Assembly: GCA_965224845.1 (NCBI GenBank)
Contig: CBDDAJ010000026.1
Coordinates: forward strand, 248,001 to 312,000
Reading direction: 5' to 3'
DNA: 64,000 bases
Source of the DNA: Wocania_A sp965224845
GTDB taxonomy: Bacteria > Bacteroidota > Bacteroidia > Flavobacteriales > Flavobacteriaceae
How positions within the stretch are numbered: position 1 is the first letter of the stretch; every line of letters starts with the position of its first letter. This document shows positions 36,256 to 46,400 of this stretch, piece by piece. Both the position numbers and the translations under genes were made by a program. The notes below the pieces were generated by a model. The model was not told the DNA's origin, made no database searches, and saw nothing but the letters and a program-made list of their open reading frames with translations.

Positions 36256-37441
36256 TTATTTAACCGCTTCTTTAATACGTTTTATAGCTTCAATAATTTG
36301 CTCTTGTGAAGCTGCATAAGAAATTCGAATGCAGTTAGGGTTTCCAAAAGCATCACCTGTTACAGTTGCAACCAAAGCTTCTTCTAATAAATACAAAGAA
36401 AAATCGGTAGCATTGTTTATGGTTTTACCTTTTAGTGTTTTCCCGAAATAATAAGAAACATCAGGGAATACATAAAAGGCCCCCTCTGGCGTATTAGTTT
36501 TAAAGCCTTCAATATCATTTAATAAACTTAAAACTAAGTCACGACGTACTTTAAATTCATCAATCATATACTGTACTCGACTGGGCGATTCGTTTAGTGC
36601 TGTAATTACAGCACGTTGCGCAATACAGTTTGTGCCACTAGTAATCTGACCTTGCATTTTGTTACAGGCACGAGCAATTTTTTCTGGAGCACCAATATAA
36701 CCTACACGCCATCCAGTCATGGCAAACGCTTTTTGATACACCATTTACTGTAATTGTGCGATCGTACATATCATCAAACTGTGCCATACTTGCATGACCA
36801 CCTACATAGTTTATATGTTCGTAAATTTCATCAGAAACAACATAAATATTGGGATGATTAACCAAAACATCGGCTAAAGCTCTTAGCTCTTCTTTGCTAT
36901 AAATAGAACCACTTGGATTACAAGGCGAGCTAAACCAAATCATTTTAGTTTTTGGTGTAATAGCAGCTTCAAGTTGAGTAGCCGTCATTTTAAAATCAGT
37001 ATCAATAGTAGTTTTTACTTCTACTGGAACACCATCATTTAGTTTCACAATATCAGAGTAACTTACCCAATACGGACAAGGTAAAATGACTTCATCACCA
37101 GCATTTAGCATAACAGCCGCTACGTTAGCTAAACATTGCTTTGCTCCAGTAGAAACTACTATTTGTGGCAAAGTATATGTTAAATCATTATCGCGTTTAA
37201 ATTTTGTAATAATAGCCTCCTTTAGTTCAACATACCCATCAACAGGTGTATAAGAATTGTAGCCATCATTAATAGCTTGAATTGCGGCTTCTTTAATAAA
37301 ATCTGGAGTGTTAAAATCTGGTTCGCCAAGGCTTAAACCAATAATATCTTTTCCTTCTCCTCTTAGTTCTCTTGCTTTAGCAGCCATGGCTAAAGTAGCA
37401 GAGGTAGACATGTTTAAAATTCTCTCTGAAAGTAAACTCAT
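36256..37441 (-). pseudogene. PLP-dependent aspartate-type aminotransferase, broken by one frameshift
   Basis: Class I/II aminotransferase (AspC/AspB-like). The first part (37441 to about 36735) shows LSLGEPDFNTP, GAKQCL, SSPCNPSGSIYSKEEL and SDEIYEHINY; the second (to 36256) shows AMTGWRVGYIG, the phosphate-binding region, and the C-terminal VTGDAFGNPNCIRISYA. The frames change at the PLP lysine motif GVSKAFAMTGWR: there are five T at 36730-36734 on the + strand where four would keep the frame. Both halves are otherwise complete and together give about 395 codons, the normal length. A sequencing indel is the simplest reading. Confidence 0.88.
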
Positions 37442-37474
37442 GTTAGGTTATTTGTTTATAGGTAAATATGAAGT

Positions 37475-38569
37475 TTAAGCTAAACTAGGTTTTTGCCCTA
37501 GTACTTTTAATTGATTGTAATGCTCTGAAACGGCTTTCCAAAAGGTATTGTATTCATTATATGGTAAGCTAAATTCTTTAGCAGTTTCTTTAACTATTTT
37601 TGCTATTTTTCTGTAATGAATATGACTTATATTGGCAAATAAATGATGCTCAACTTGTCTGTTTAACCCACCGGTATAAAATTCTACTAACCAGCTTTTA
37701 GGCGAAAAATTTGAAGTTGTAAACAATTGATGGATAGCCCAAGTATTTTTCATGTTGCCATTTTCGTCTGGTAAAGGCATTTCGGTATTAGGCATTACAT
37801 GTGCCAATTGAAAAATAACACTTAAAATGATACCAGCAGTATAGTGCATAACTAAAAACCCAATTAACACTTGCCACCATGCAAAACCTAAAGATATTGG
37901 TAAAACTATCCATATTGCATAATACACTATTTTGCCAATGATTAACTTGGTCCATTGTGTTGCTGGGTTAGGGAACTTGCCATAGGCTAATTTTCTTTTA
38001 AGGTATTGATACGATTGGATAAAATCTGTAGTAATTGCCCAATTCACAGTTAATAAACCATATAAAAAGAAGGCATAATATTTTTGATATTTATGAATTT
38101 TAAGCCACTTTGTATGTTTAGAAAAACGAATTATTCTTCCGGCATCAATATCTTCATCATGTCCTTGAATATTGGTGTATGTATGGTGCAAAACATTGTG
38201 TTGAACTTTCCAATTATAGTCGTTTCCTGCTAAAATATAAATACTACTACCCATGAGTTTGTTAACCCATTTCTTGCTGGAAAAAGATCCATGATTAGCA
38301 TCGTGCATCACATTCATGCCAACACCAGCCATACCAACACCAACAATCATCATAAAAACAATTTGTGCCCAGGCAGGTAAATTAATAGTCAAAATTAAAA
38401 CTACAGGCACTATTAATAAAGAAAACATTACAATTGCCTTTAAATACAATTTCCAGTTTCCAGTACGTTTTACATTGTTTTCCTTAAAATAGTCGTTTAC
38501 ACGTTTATTAAGTGTTTTAAAAAACTTTGTCGAGTCTTTTCTAGAGAAAGAAAGGGTTTGTTTAGTCAT
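37475..38569 (-). CDS. Fatty-acid (acyl-CoA type) desaturase
   Basis: Membrane di-iron desaturase of 364 residues that puts a double bond into acyl chains. All three histidine boxes are present: HDANH (box 1, near residue 105), HNVLHH (box 2, near 138) and QVEHH (box 3, near 313). The Q at the first position of box 3 is known from front-end desaturases, but no cytochrome b5 domain is fused. Four hydrophobic segments are visible. It is transcribed alone, divergent from rsmG. Confidence 0.88.
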   Translation of the reverse strand: MTKQTLSFSRKDSTKFFKTLNKRVNDYFKENNVKRTGNWKLYLKAIVMFSLLIVPVVLILTINLPAWAQIVFMMIVGVGMAGVGMNVMHDANHGSFSSKKWVNKLMGSSIYILAGNDYNWKVQHNVLHHTYTNIQGHDEDIDAGRIIRFSKHTKWLKIHKYQKYYAFFLYGLLTVNWAITTDFIQSYQYLKRKLAYGKFPNPATQWTKLIIGKIVYYAIWIVLPISLGFAWWQVLIGFLVMHYTAGIILSVIFQLAHVMPNTEMPLPDENGNMKNTWAIHQLFTTSNFSPKSWLVEFYTGGLNRQVEHHLFANISHIHYRKIAKIVKETAKEFSLPYNEYNTFWKAVSEHYNQLKVLGQKPSLA

Positions 38570-38621
38570 GCCATTAATTTTAAATATGCTATACTTATTT
38601 TTAGCTCATACCAATACGCGA

Positions 38622-38629
38622 CAAAGATA
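38622..38629 (-). promoter_or_regulatory. Likely -7 element of the desaturase gene
   Basis: On the - strand TATCTTTG matches TAnnTTTG, about 53 bases before the desaturase ATG. Confidence 0.42.
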
Positions 38630-38659
38630 GGTATAAACGAACTTAAGTAATAACGTTTT

Positions 38660-38694
38660 TTTGTAAAAATATGCATATAAAAAGTATATTTTTG
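38660..38694 (+). promoter_or_regulatory. Likely promoter of rsmG
   Basis: TTTG at 38660-38663 and TATTTTTG at 38687-38694, 23 bases apart, fit the Bacteroidota -33/-7 pattern. The rsmG ATG is 17 bases downstream. Confidence 0.45.
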
Positions 38695-38711
38695 TTGAAA
38701 ATTTAACATAG

Positions 38712-39341
38712 ATGCAACTGATTCTAAAATACTTTCCAAATCTTACCGAAGACCAAATACATAAGTTTGAACAACTTGAATCGTTATATAAAGATTGGAA
38801 CTTAAAGATTAATGTGGTATCACGCAAAGATATTGACGAGCTTTATTTGCGCCATGTATTACACGCTTTGGCAATAGCAAAATTAATTCAATTTAAAAAG
38901 GGAACTAAACTTTTAGATGTTGGTACTGGTGGAGGGTTTCCTGGTGTTCCGTTGGCTATTCTGTTCCCAGAATGTTCTTTTCATTTGGTTGACAGTATTG
39001 CTAAAAAATTAAAAGTAGTTAATGAGGTTGTTGAAGGTTTGGGCTTAACCAATGTTAAAACGACACATAGTCGTGTTGAAGATATTGACAATACTTATGA
39101 TTTTATTATAAGTCGTGCTGTTGCAGCAATGCCAACATTTGTGCATTGGGTAAAAGGTAAAATTGCTAAAAAGCAAAATCACGATTTAAAAAATGGCATT
39201 TTGTATTTAAAAGGTGGCGATTTAAGTGAAGAACTCAAAGATTATAAAACAGCTACTATTTATAATTTATCTAATTATTATACTGAAGATTTTTTCGAAA
39301 CTAAAAAGCTAGTGCACTTGCCTTTAAAATATAGAGGTTAG
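38712..39341 (+). CDS. rsmG: 16S rRNA (guanine-527 N7)-methyltransferase RsmG
   Basis: SAM-dependent methyltransferase that modifies G527 of 16S rRNA; loss gives low-level streptomycin resistance in other bacteria. The SAM motif LLDVGTGGGFPGVPLAI lies near residue 70, with NVVSRKDIDELYLRHVLHAL upstream and the ISRAVA motif downstream. Length is 209 residues. Confidence 0.95.
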   Translation: MQLILKYFPNLTEDQIHKFEQLESLYKDWNLKINVVSRKDIDELYLRHVLHALAIAKLIQFKKGTKLLDVGTGGGFPGVPLAILFPECSFHLVDSIAKKLKVVNEVVEGLGLTNVKTTHSRVEDIDNTYDFIISRAVAAMPTFVHWVKGKIAKKQNHDLKNGILYLKGGDLSEELKDYKTATIYNLSNYYTEDFFETKKLVHLPLKYRG

Positions 39342-39438
39342 AATATTTGTAAAAACGTAATTCTTGTTTTTTTAGGTTAAATACTAATTTGTCTATGCCA
39401 CATACTCATTTAGTATAATTTTAGTGCTGCAATGATAT

Positions 39439-39446
39439 TATATTTG
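39439..39446 (+). promoter_or_regulatory. Likely -7 element of the lipoprotein-kinase operon
   Basis: TATATTTG matches TAnnTTTG, 17 bases before the lipoprotein ATG at 39463. No clear -33 TTG was found. Confidence 0.42.
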
Positions 39447-39462
39447 GTTAAAACATAAAATT

Positions 39463-40146
39463 ATGAAAAAAAGCACATTATCATTTTTAATTTTAGCATT
39501 TTGTTTTTCTGTAAGCTGTCAAACAAAACAAATAGTAAGGAGTAATTCTAAATTGGCTTTGGCTTCAAATCATGTGAGCAATCAAGAATCATTAATGGCA
39601 AAAGATTTGCCGAAAGAAATTTTCGGAAATTGGTATGATAAATATGGTACATTAATGATGATTATTACCCCAGATTATATAATAAATGCTGTACAAGTTT
39701 GGTATTATGAGGACATAAAAATATTAGATAATTCTAATTACCAAATAAAGTTTACTAATAGAAAAGTTACTGATAAACTAGAAGTTCTAAAATTAAGCGG
39801 TGATAGCTTAACAATACGTACTGATAGACTACTAACTTTTACAAAAGGGAATGTGAAAGATAAAACACCCGTATTTTTAAAAGGGAATTGGTCTAATTGG
39901 TCTAATGAAGAAGTGAAATTAAAAATATCTGACGGGTTTTGTAAGTTTGGATCTGATGATGACGATTTTAAGGGCTTGCCAATTGATCATGTTGGAGGGT
40001 CAAGAAACCCTGATGACTCATATTGGTTTTTTGTTTTATATAAGGACGGTATGTTTGTAGTAAGTTTGGCTAGTAAGAAAGGTGAAAACTATATTTTTAA
40101 TTCTAAGGATATTTCTTTAGGATATTTTATAAAGGATAAAGATTAA
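39463..40146 (+). CDS. Lipoprotein with a sensor-like module shared with the adjacent kinase
   Basis: A 227-residue protein with a lipoprotein-type signal (LAFCFSVSC, C19). The mature part has two similar modules: residues 48-84 (DLPKEIFGNWYDK, IITPDY, VWYYEDI) and from about residue 138 (LKGNWSNW). The first closely matches residues 29-67 of the kinase encoded 25 bases downstream (DLPSQLFGTWLDE, VITKDY, IWYYKYI). I recognise no named family. It is inferred to be an envelope protein working with that kinase, perhaps as co-sensor, ligand carrier or decoy. Confidence 0.65.
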   Translation: MKKSTLSFLILAFCFSVSCQTKQIVRSNSKLALASNHVSNQESLMAKDLPKEIFGNWYDKYGTLMMIITPDYIINAVQVWYYEDIKILDNSNYQIKFTNRKVTDKLEVLKLSGDSLTIRTDRLLTFTKGNVKDKTPVFLKGNWSNWSNEEVKLKISDGFCKFGSDDDDFKGLPIDHVGGSRNPDDSYWFFVLYKDGMFVVSLASKKGENYIFNSKDISLGYFIKDKD

Positions 40147-40171
40147 TTTAAGGAGATATAAAAAAAAGGAT

Positions 40172-41530
40172 TTGAATTTAAGAATAATAATATTTTTTAT
40201 TACAATCTTTTTATCCTTAAATATTATAGGTCAAGAAAAGGACTTATTGCCAGAAGATTTACCTTCACAACTTTTTGGAACATGGTTAGATGAAGAAACA
40301 AGACAAGTTAGTCTGGTTATTACTAAAGACTATTTGGTTGTTGAAGGTGAAATATGGTATTATAAATATATCAATACAGATGATAATATAAAAATAGATA
40401 TAACATGTGTTAATGAAAATCAAACCAATGTTTTTAAGGTTTATATAAACAACGATAATAAGCAAATGTATTTTTATTACAACAGAAAAGGTTTAGATCT
40501 TGTTAAAAATATTGGCGAAATTAAACTAATCCCAGATTCTTTATTAGGAAATTGGCTATCTACAGAAAGTATAATTAGTATCATGTATGATGACCTTATT
40601 TTGTACAAAGACGAGGTTTTTGTTTGTGATTATATTATTAAAACAAAAGATAACGGATATAATCTGATACTATATAAAAGCGGGAATTATTATTTGTTAG
40701 ATGTAAAAAACTTCAAAGGAGAAAAGGTTATTGAAGCCTTAGGTTTATCAAACCAAAGGTTTTTTAAAGAAACTATTTTTCATAAATATTCTATTTGGTT
40801 TATAAGTTTGCTAGTTGTTTTTATTTTAACATTAGGCTATTTGTTTGTCAGGTGGAGATTAAGAGTTATTAAAAGAAAAGAGCAGTTAAAGCATAAAATT
40901 GTAGAAATGCAATTAAAGAGTATCCGGTCTCAAATGAACCCGCATTTTTTGTTTAATGCGTTAAGCGCCATTCAAAACTTAATTAATAAAAAAGAGAACG
41001 TACAAGCAAGTCATTATTTAACTGAGTTTTCACAATTAATGCGGCTAACATTAGACAGGTCAGAAAAAGGTTTAGTATCACTATTTGATGAAGTTGAATC
41101 AATTAAAAGGTATCTAGAATTAGAAAATTTAAGATTTAAATTTGATTATAGTTTGAAAGTTGATCCAGAAATTGATACACGCCAAATAGAAATTCCAGCT
41201 ATGCTAATTCAGCCTTTTGTAGAGAATGCTATTATCCATGGGCTTAATGGTAATAGAAAAGATAAGAAGCTGAATATTGAATTTAAAAAACGAGGCTATT
41301 ATTTACATTGTTTTATAAAAGATAATGGTATAGGCATAAAAGCTTCAAAGGCAAAAAAAAATATAAGTGTTAAAAAAACACATTATGGTCATAAGTTAGC
41401 TGAAGATCGTATAGAGTTGATTAACGAAAATCATAATACTAATGCAAAAATTGTGCTTACAGATTTATCTGAGGTTTCTAAAGTTGAAACGGGAACTTTA
41501 GTTGAAATACAAACGCCTCTAAAATATTAA
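40172..41530 (+). CDS. LytS-type membrane sensor histidine kinase
   Basis: A 452-residue kinase. A signal-like N terminus (to about G20) is followed by an extracytoplasmic region with two GxW modules (residues 29-67 and 119-156), one membrane segment (207-227), a short coiled linker and a His_kinase domain with QMNPHFLFNALSAIQNLI (phospho-acceptor H258). The ATPase domain has PAMLIQPFVENAIIHG and DNGIGIKAS. The start is TTG 40172, the only fitting start after the lipoprotein. The RR gene follows after five bases, so the three genes form one operon. The extracytoplasmic region is like the upstream lipoprotein. Confidence 0.88.
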   Translation: MNLRIIIFFITIFLSLNIIGQEKDLLPEDLPSQLFGTWLDEETRQVSLVITKDYLVVEGEIWYYKYINTDDNIKIDITCVNENQTNVFKVYINNDNKQMYFYYNRKGLDLVKNIGEIKLIPDSLLGNWLSTESIISIMYDDLILYKDEVFVCDYIIKTKDNGYNLILYKSGNYYLLDVKNFKGEKVIEALGLSNQRFFKETIFHKYSIWFISLLVVFILTLGYLFVRWRLRVIKRKEQLKHKIVEMQLKSIRSQMNPHFLFNALSAIQNLINKKENVQASHYLTEFSQLMRLTLDRSEKGLVSLFDEVESIKRYLELENLRFKFDYSLKVDPEIDTRQIEIPAMLIQPFVENAIIHGLNGNRKDKKLNIEFKKRGYYLHCFIKDNGIGIKASKAKKNISVKKTHYGHKLAEDRIELINENHNTNAKIVLTDLSEVSKVETGTLVEIQTPLKY

Positions 41531-41535
41531 GACTT

Positions 41536-42288
41536 ATGGCAATTAATTGTATAATAATTGATGATGAACAGCATAACTTAGATAATTTAAAATTACTTTT
41601 AGTTGAACATTGTCCAAACGCAAATATACTTGGATTAGCAAACTCAGCAAAACAGGGTCTAGAAATGATTTCTAAATACAGCCCCGATTTAGTATTTTTA
41701 GATATTGAAATGCCTGACAAAAATGGGTTTGACCTTTTAGAGTCTCATGGGAATGTTGATTTTGAAGTTATTTTTGTTACGGCTTATAATCAATATGTCT
41801 TACAAGCTATTAAATCTTGTGCATTAGATTATTTGATGAAACCTGTATCAGTTTCAGAATTGGTTTTGGCGTTTGAAAAAGTGACACAAATTGTTAAGCA
41901 AAAAAAAGAAAATGAAAGATTAAAGCAATTACTTCAAAATTTAAGTAACCCCAATACTCCACAAAAACTTGCGCTTTCTACTGCTGATGAATTGTTTTTT
42001 GTTTCTGTAAATGATATCATAAGATGCAAAGGAGAAAATAATTATACATATTTTTTTTTAACTAATGGAAAATCAATTTTAGTATCTCGAACACTAAAAG
42101 AATGGAGCGATTTGTTGGAATCTTATCAATTTATACGCACCCATAAATCACACTTAATTAATAGTATGCATGTAAAATCTTTTGTAAAAAAAGATGGTGG
42201 TTATATTCTAATGAAAGATGGTAGTACAGTAAATGTTTCTAGATATAGAAAAGAAGAAACTATTTTAAGGCTTTCAAATTTAAGGTAA
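41536..42288 (+). CDS. LytTR-family response regulator
   Basis: A 250-residue response regulator: receiver (about residues 1-120, acidic pair D9-D10, phospho-acceptor D56 in VFLDIEMPDKNGFDLL, K102 region LMKP) and a C-terminal LytTR DNA-binding domain (about 145-245; GENNYTYF, RTHKSHLIN, SRYRKEE). It should receive phosphate from the kinase encoded five bases upstream. Its target genes are unknown; LytTR sites were not identified in the window. Confidence 0.93.
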   Translation: MAINCIIIDDEQHNLDNLKLLLVEHCPNANILGLANSAKQGLEMISKYSPDLVFLDIEMPDKNGFDLLESHGNVDFEVIFVTAYNQYVLQAIKSCALDYLMKPVSVSELVLAFEKVTQIVKQKKENERLKQLLQNLSNPNTPQKLALSTADELFFVSVNDIIRCKGENNYTYFFLTNGKSILVSRTLKEWSDLLESYQFIRTHKSHLINSMHVKSFVKKDGGYILMKDGSTVNVSRYRKEETILRLSNLR

Positions 42289-42324
42289 AATTCTTGGGTT
42301 TTAATTTTAAAAATTTGTGGCCTA

Positions 42325-43284
42325 TCAAATCTTACTTAACGCTTCAAAATTTTGCTTGAAAAAGTAAAATTGATTTTGATACCAATACGTATCAGCAAAT
42401 AATTTAATTGAACTGTCTTTTTTGCGCTCAGGCTGTAGCATAGTTCGGGCTTTTTTTAAGTTTAATTTAGCATTTTTTAAGTCGTTCATCTTGTAATAAG
42501 TTAATGCTAGCCCTAAAATGGCCTCATAATCTAGTGCATTATATTTTAAAGTAGTTGTAAAATCAGAAATTGCCTTTTTGTATTTTCCTAAAAGTAAATG
42601 AGCAGTACCTCTAAAAAAATATGCTGAAAGGTTTTTAGTATCTAAACTTAACGATTTGTCAAAATCTTTTTTAGCCTGCTTATAATAGTTAATATTTAAG
42701 TGGGTTATACCTCTATTATAATAGGTATCTGTATTTGGATTAATTAAAACAGCCATCGAAAAATCTTGTAATGCCAATTTATATTTTTTTAGAGCTAAAA
42801 GCGCATTTGCTCTTTGTGTGTAGGCTTTAGATTCTGTTGGAACGGCCTCAATAATATTACTTAAATCTACAATAGAACCTATATAGTCATCTAAGAAATA
42901 CTTAGTACAGGCTAAATTATATCGAGCCTCAGTAAACTGAGGGTCAAGTTTTAAAGCGTCTTCATAATCCTGTTTAGCACCTATATAATCTTGTAGGCTG
43001 TATTTTGAATTACCTCTATTGTAATAAGAGTCGGCATCAGGTTTATAAATAATTATTTTTGAATAATCCATCATGGCTCCATAATAATCACCTAAATCAT
43101 TTTTTGCAATACCTCGCTGAAAATAAGCGTCAAAATTCTTGGGTTCTAGCTTTATTACTTGTGTAAATAACTCTATTTTATCTTTTGGATTTGTAGCTTT
43201 AATCGCTTTTCTGTAAAGCTTTTTGGCCTGGGTAAAAGAAAAGATAGGAATTAAAACGATTAAAAGTAGTATGCTCTTTTTCAT
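42325..43284 (-). CDS. Secreted TPR-repeat protein
   Basis: A 319-residue protein from ATG 43284 with signal peptide (MKKSILLLIVLIPIFSFTQA) and about eight tetratricopeptide repeats: FDAYFQRGIAKNDLGDYYGAMMDYSKII, YYNRGNSKYSLQDYIGAKQDYEDAL and others. TPR arrays mediate protein contacts; the location is periplasm or outer face. It converges with the response regulator; no partner is evident. Confidence 0.8.
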   Translation of the reverse strand: MKKSILLLIVLIPIFSFTQAKKLYRKAIKATNPKDKIELFTQVIKLEPKNFDAYFQRGIAKNDLGDYYGAMMDYSKIIIYKPDADSYYNRGNSKYSLQDYIGAKQDYEDALKLDPQFTEARYNLACTKYFLDDYIGSIVDLSNIIEAVPTESKAYTQRANALLALKKYKLALQDFSMAVLINPNTDTYYNRGITHLNINYYKQAKKDFDKSLSLDTKNLSAYFFRGTAHLLLGKYKKAISDFTTTLKYNALDYEAILGLALTYYKMNDLKNAKLNLKKARTMLQPERKKDSSIKLFADTYWYQNQFYFFKQNFEALSKI

Positions 43285-43390
43285 ACAGAAATATAATAAA
43301 TTCATATAAAAAACAATGTTAAATAAAATAAAACTTATATTGAATTAAATTGAAAAATAATCAGTTAAAACTCTTTATTCTTAAGTGTTT

Positions 43391-43421
43391 TTTGATTTTT
43401 GTGTGAATTTTATTAGATTTG
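43391..43421 (+). promoter_or_regulatory. Promoter of the large T9SS protein gene
   Basis: TTTG at 43391-43394 and TAGATTTG at 43414-43421, separated by 19 bases, form a textbook Bacteroidota -33/-7 pair. The start codon is 65 bases downstream, leaving an untranslated leader of about 58 bases. Confidence 0.6.
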
Positions 43422-43486
43422 TTTAGCGTTGTTTGTAAAAACGTTAGTCTCTCATTTAAAATTTTAACGCCCTAAAACGTTTTAAT

Positions 43487-46400
43487 ATGAGAAGACTCTC
43501 TAGCCTCAAATACCCTGCTAATTATTTTCTGTTTTTATTTTTTATTATTTGTTTTGCTGGCAATGCTCAGGTGATGCAGCTTGAAGTTATTGGAGGGTCG
43601 GTAGTCACCCAAGGCTCTACTATTACCATTAATGCAGGTAATGCCTTAGATTTCACAATAACCAATATTGAGGGATCTAACTGTAAAAATCTAAAAATTC
43701 TAGATATTGATATATCTAATACGACAGACTTTGATATTAGCCCCAATAATCCTAAAAGAAATATAAAACCTAATGGATGTAGAGGAGGTAGAAAATATTT
43801 AGATTTTGAGATAGAAAATATAAGCCCAAGTTGTGTAAGTACAAGTACATTGGTTACGGTTAAAATCAAAAATCAATCAGATTTTACATTTACATTACAG
43901 GTTAATTCTTCTCCGGAGGTATATGTTTTAGGAGGAGATCCGTTAGCCGATATTGCTTATAATAATGCCACGACTACAGATACCAACGGCACGTTTTTTG
44001 GCGTCGTTGATGAAGGTGCAACGGTAACAAGAAGATTTCTAATTGCAAATATTGGTAACTGCCCTATGAATATAACATCGGCGACAAGTAATAATACAGA
44101 TTTTACAACAGCTTCACCTCAAGGGATACCGTTTGTAGGTTTGCCTTCCTTTTTTGGAATTTATTTAGATGTAACTTTTGTAGGTCCTGTTGCCGGAACC
44201 GGAACCCAATCGGCAACTATTAGTATAAATACTAACGACCCAGATACGAGTCCTTTTTTATTAAATGTATCTGCAGAAATGTTTAATGAAAATATACCTG
44301 GCCCTGGAGGTATTACTGCCAGTTTTAAATTATGGTTAAAATCTACAAGAGGAATTGTTACCTCAGGTTCTAACCTAACCAGCTGGTTAGATTTAGGAAC
44401 TAACGGAAAAGACGCCAATACTGTATCTGGTAAAGAACCTACTTATTTAGATACAGCGGCAGATAATATTAACTATAATCCCGTAGTAAAGTTTGAAAAT
44501 GATGGGGGAGCCACAGAACAGTATATGTATAATAACGATACACCAATAAGTGGTTTTTACAATCATGATGTTTTTATTGTTATGATGCCAGATGCTACAA
44601 TGACTAGTGCTTCGTCCAGAAACACCATTTTTGCAGGGATAGATTCAGGGAGTGCAGGAGACATAACAGGAATTGGCTTTGGTAATTACTCAACAGAGTT
44701 TACTAATGAAACCTTATCTTATAATCAAGATGTAGGGGGAAGTAGTAGTTTTAATGGAGACGCAGAAATTAACTCATCTTATTCTAATGCAGGAATAATT
44801 AATGTTAGAAATAATGCCGCTGTATCACCAACTAAACAAGATATACTTTATAACTCAAATGTATTAACAACATCTAATGTTTCAGATGTTGCTTTTACAA
44901 ATATATCGGGAAGTGATTATTGGATAGGTAGAAATTTTGATATTCAAGGCAGCTTAAATGGTCGTGTTGCTGAGGTTTTTACATTCTCTGAAAGATTATC
45001 TGATACAGACAGACAGAAGGTAGAATCATATTTAGCTGTTAAATATGGCATTACCTTAGGAGCTTCTACTGAGGTACAAAAAGATTATATTAATTCCTTT
45101 GATACTAAGGTTTGGGATGTTACTGCTAACTCTGGTTATAATTACCATGTTGCAGGTATTGGCAGAGATTCGATTTCAGATTTAAATCAAAAACAATCAA
45201 AAACCATAAATCTGCTTAACGAGGTTTGTATTGGTTTAGGAGGGCTTTTTGCTACTAACAGTGCTAATCCTAATGAATTTAAAAAAGATGGAGATTTTTT
45301 AGTATGGGGAAACAATAATGCCGCTTTTTCTGGTTCTGGTACAAATACGGTAACAATAGCTTCTGGAGTTACTACAGCCTTAACACGTATTGATAGAATA
45401 TGGAAGATTGTAGAATCTAATGAAAATGTAAATGGAGATGTTGAAACCGTTTATATATCTATTCCCTCAGCCGCATTCAGTAGTTTTTCAAAGCTTGCTA
45501 CCGAAGAGTATGCTTTAATTGTTGCTGATAATCCCGGTTTTGCAAACGGAGATATTATTGATGTTATACCACTAAGATCTGAAGATGGAGGCGTAAACCT
45601 TCAAACCTGGTACGATTTTGATGGAACCAAGTATTTTACATTCGGAAAAACTTCAAATTTAGCAGAAAATCATTCGATAAGTATAGCTTCTGGCGATTAC
45701 TTGGTTGGTGAGTTTAGCCTCAATTTAAATGTAGATAACTTTACAATTTCAGCCTGGATTAAATGTGCTGCAAATGCTAGCAATAGAACTGTTATGGCTA
45801 AAGGTGAAAAATTACAAATTAGATTAAATACTACAGGTAATATTGAGGTATTTATAGACGATGCTGTAACACCAAAATACACATCGAATGTAGATGTAGA
45901 TGATGGCAAATGGCATCATACTACATTTGTATACCATAGTGGTACTATTTTAATGTATGTTGATGGGGTTTTAGATAAATCAGTACAAGATATTGTACAC
46001 CCCTCTCCAAATTTTAATAATTATGCCATAGGTGCAGTATATATTGATAAAAACAATATTATAAATCCTTTGCTGGGAGAGATTGATGAGGTTTACGTTT
46101 GGGATTTAGCATTAAGTCAAGACCAGATACGTTATTTAATGAATCAGGAAATTGAACGATTTGATGTTGCCGGTACAGATTATGTAGATGGTAAAATTTT
46201 ACCTCAGGCATCGGCAAGTAATGAGATAGATAATATACCATGGAGTAATTTAAGAGTGTATTACGATTTTAATTCTTTTTATGGCTCGACAGTGGAAGGG
46301 TTGACGGACGATCGCTTCTTTTTACGATTAAAATATTTAAATAAAACAAAAACGATAATAGATGATCAAACCACACCTTTGCCTTATGTGTCGGTAGCTA

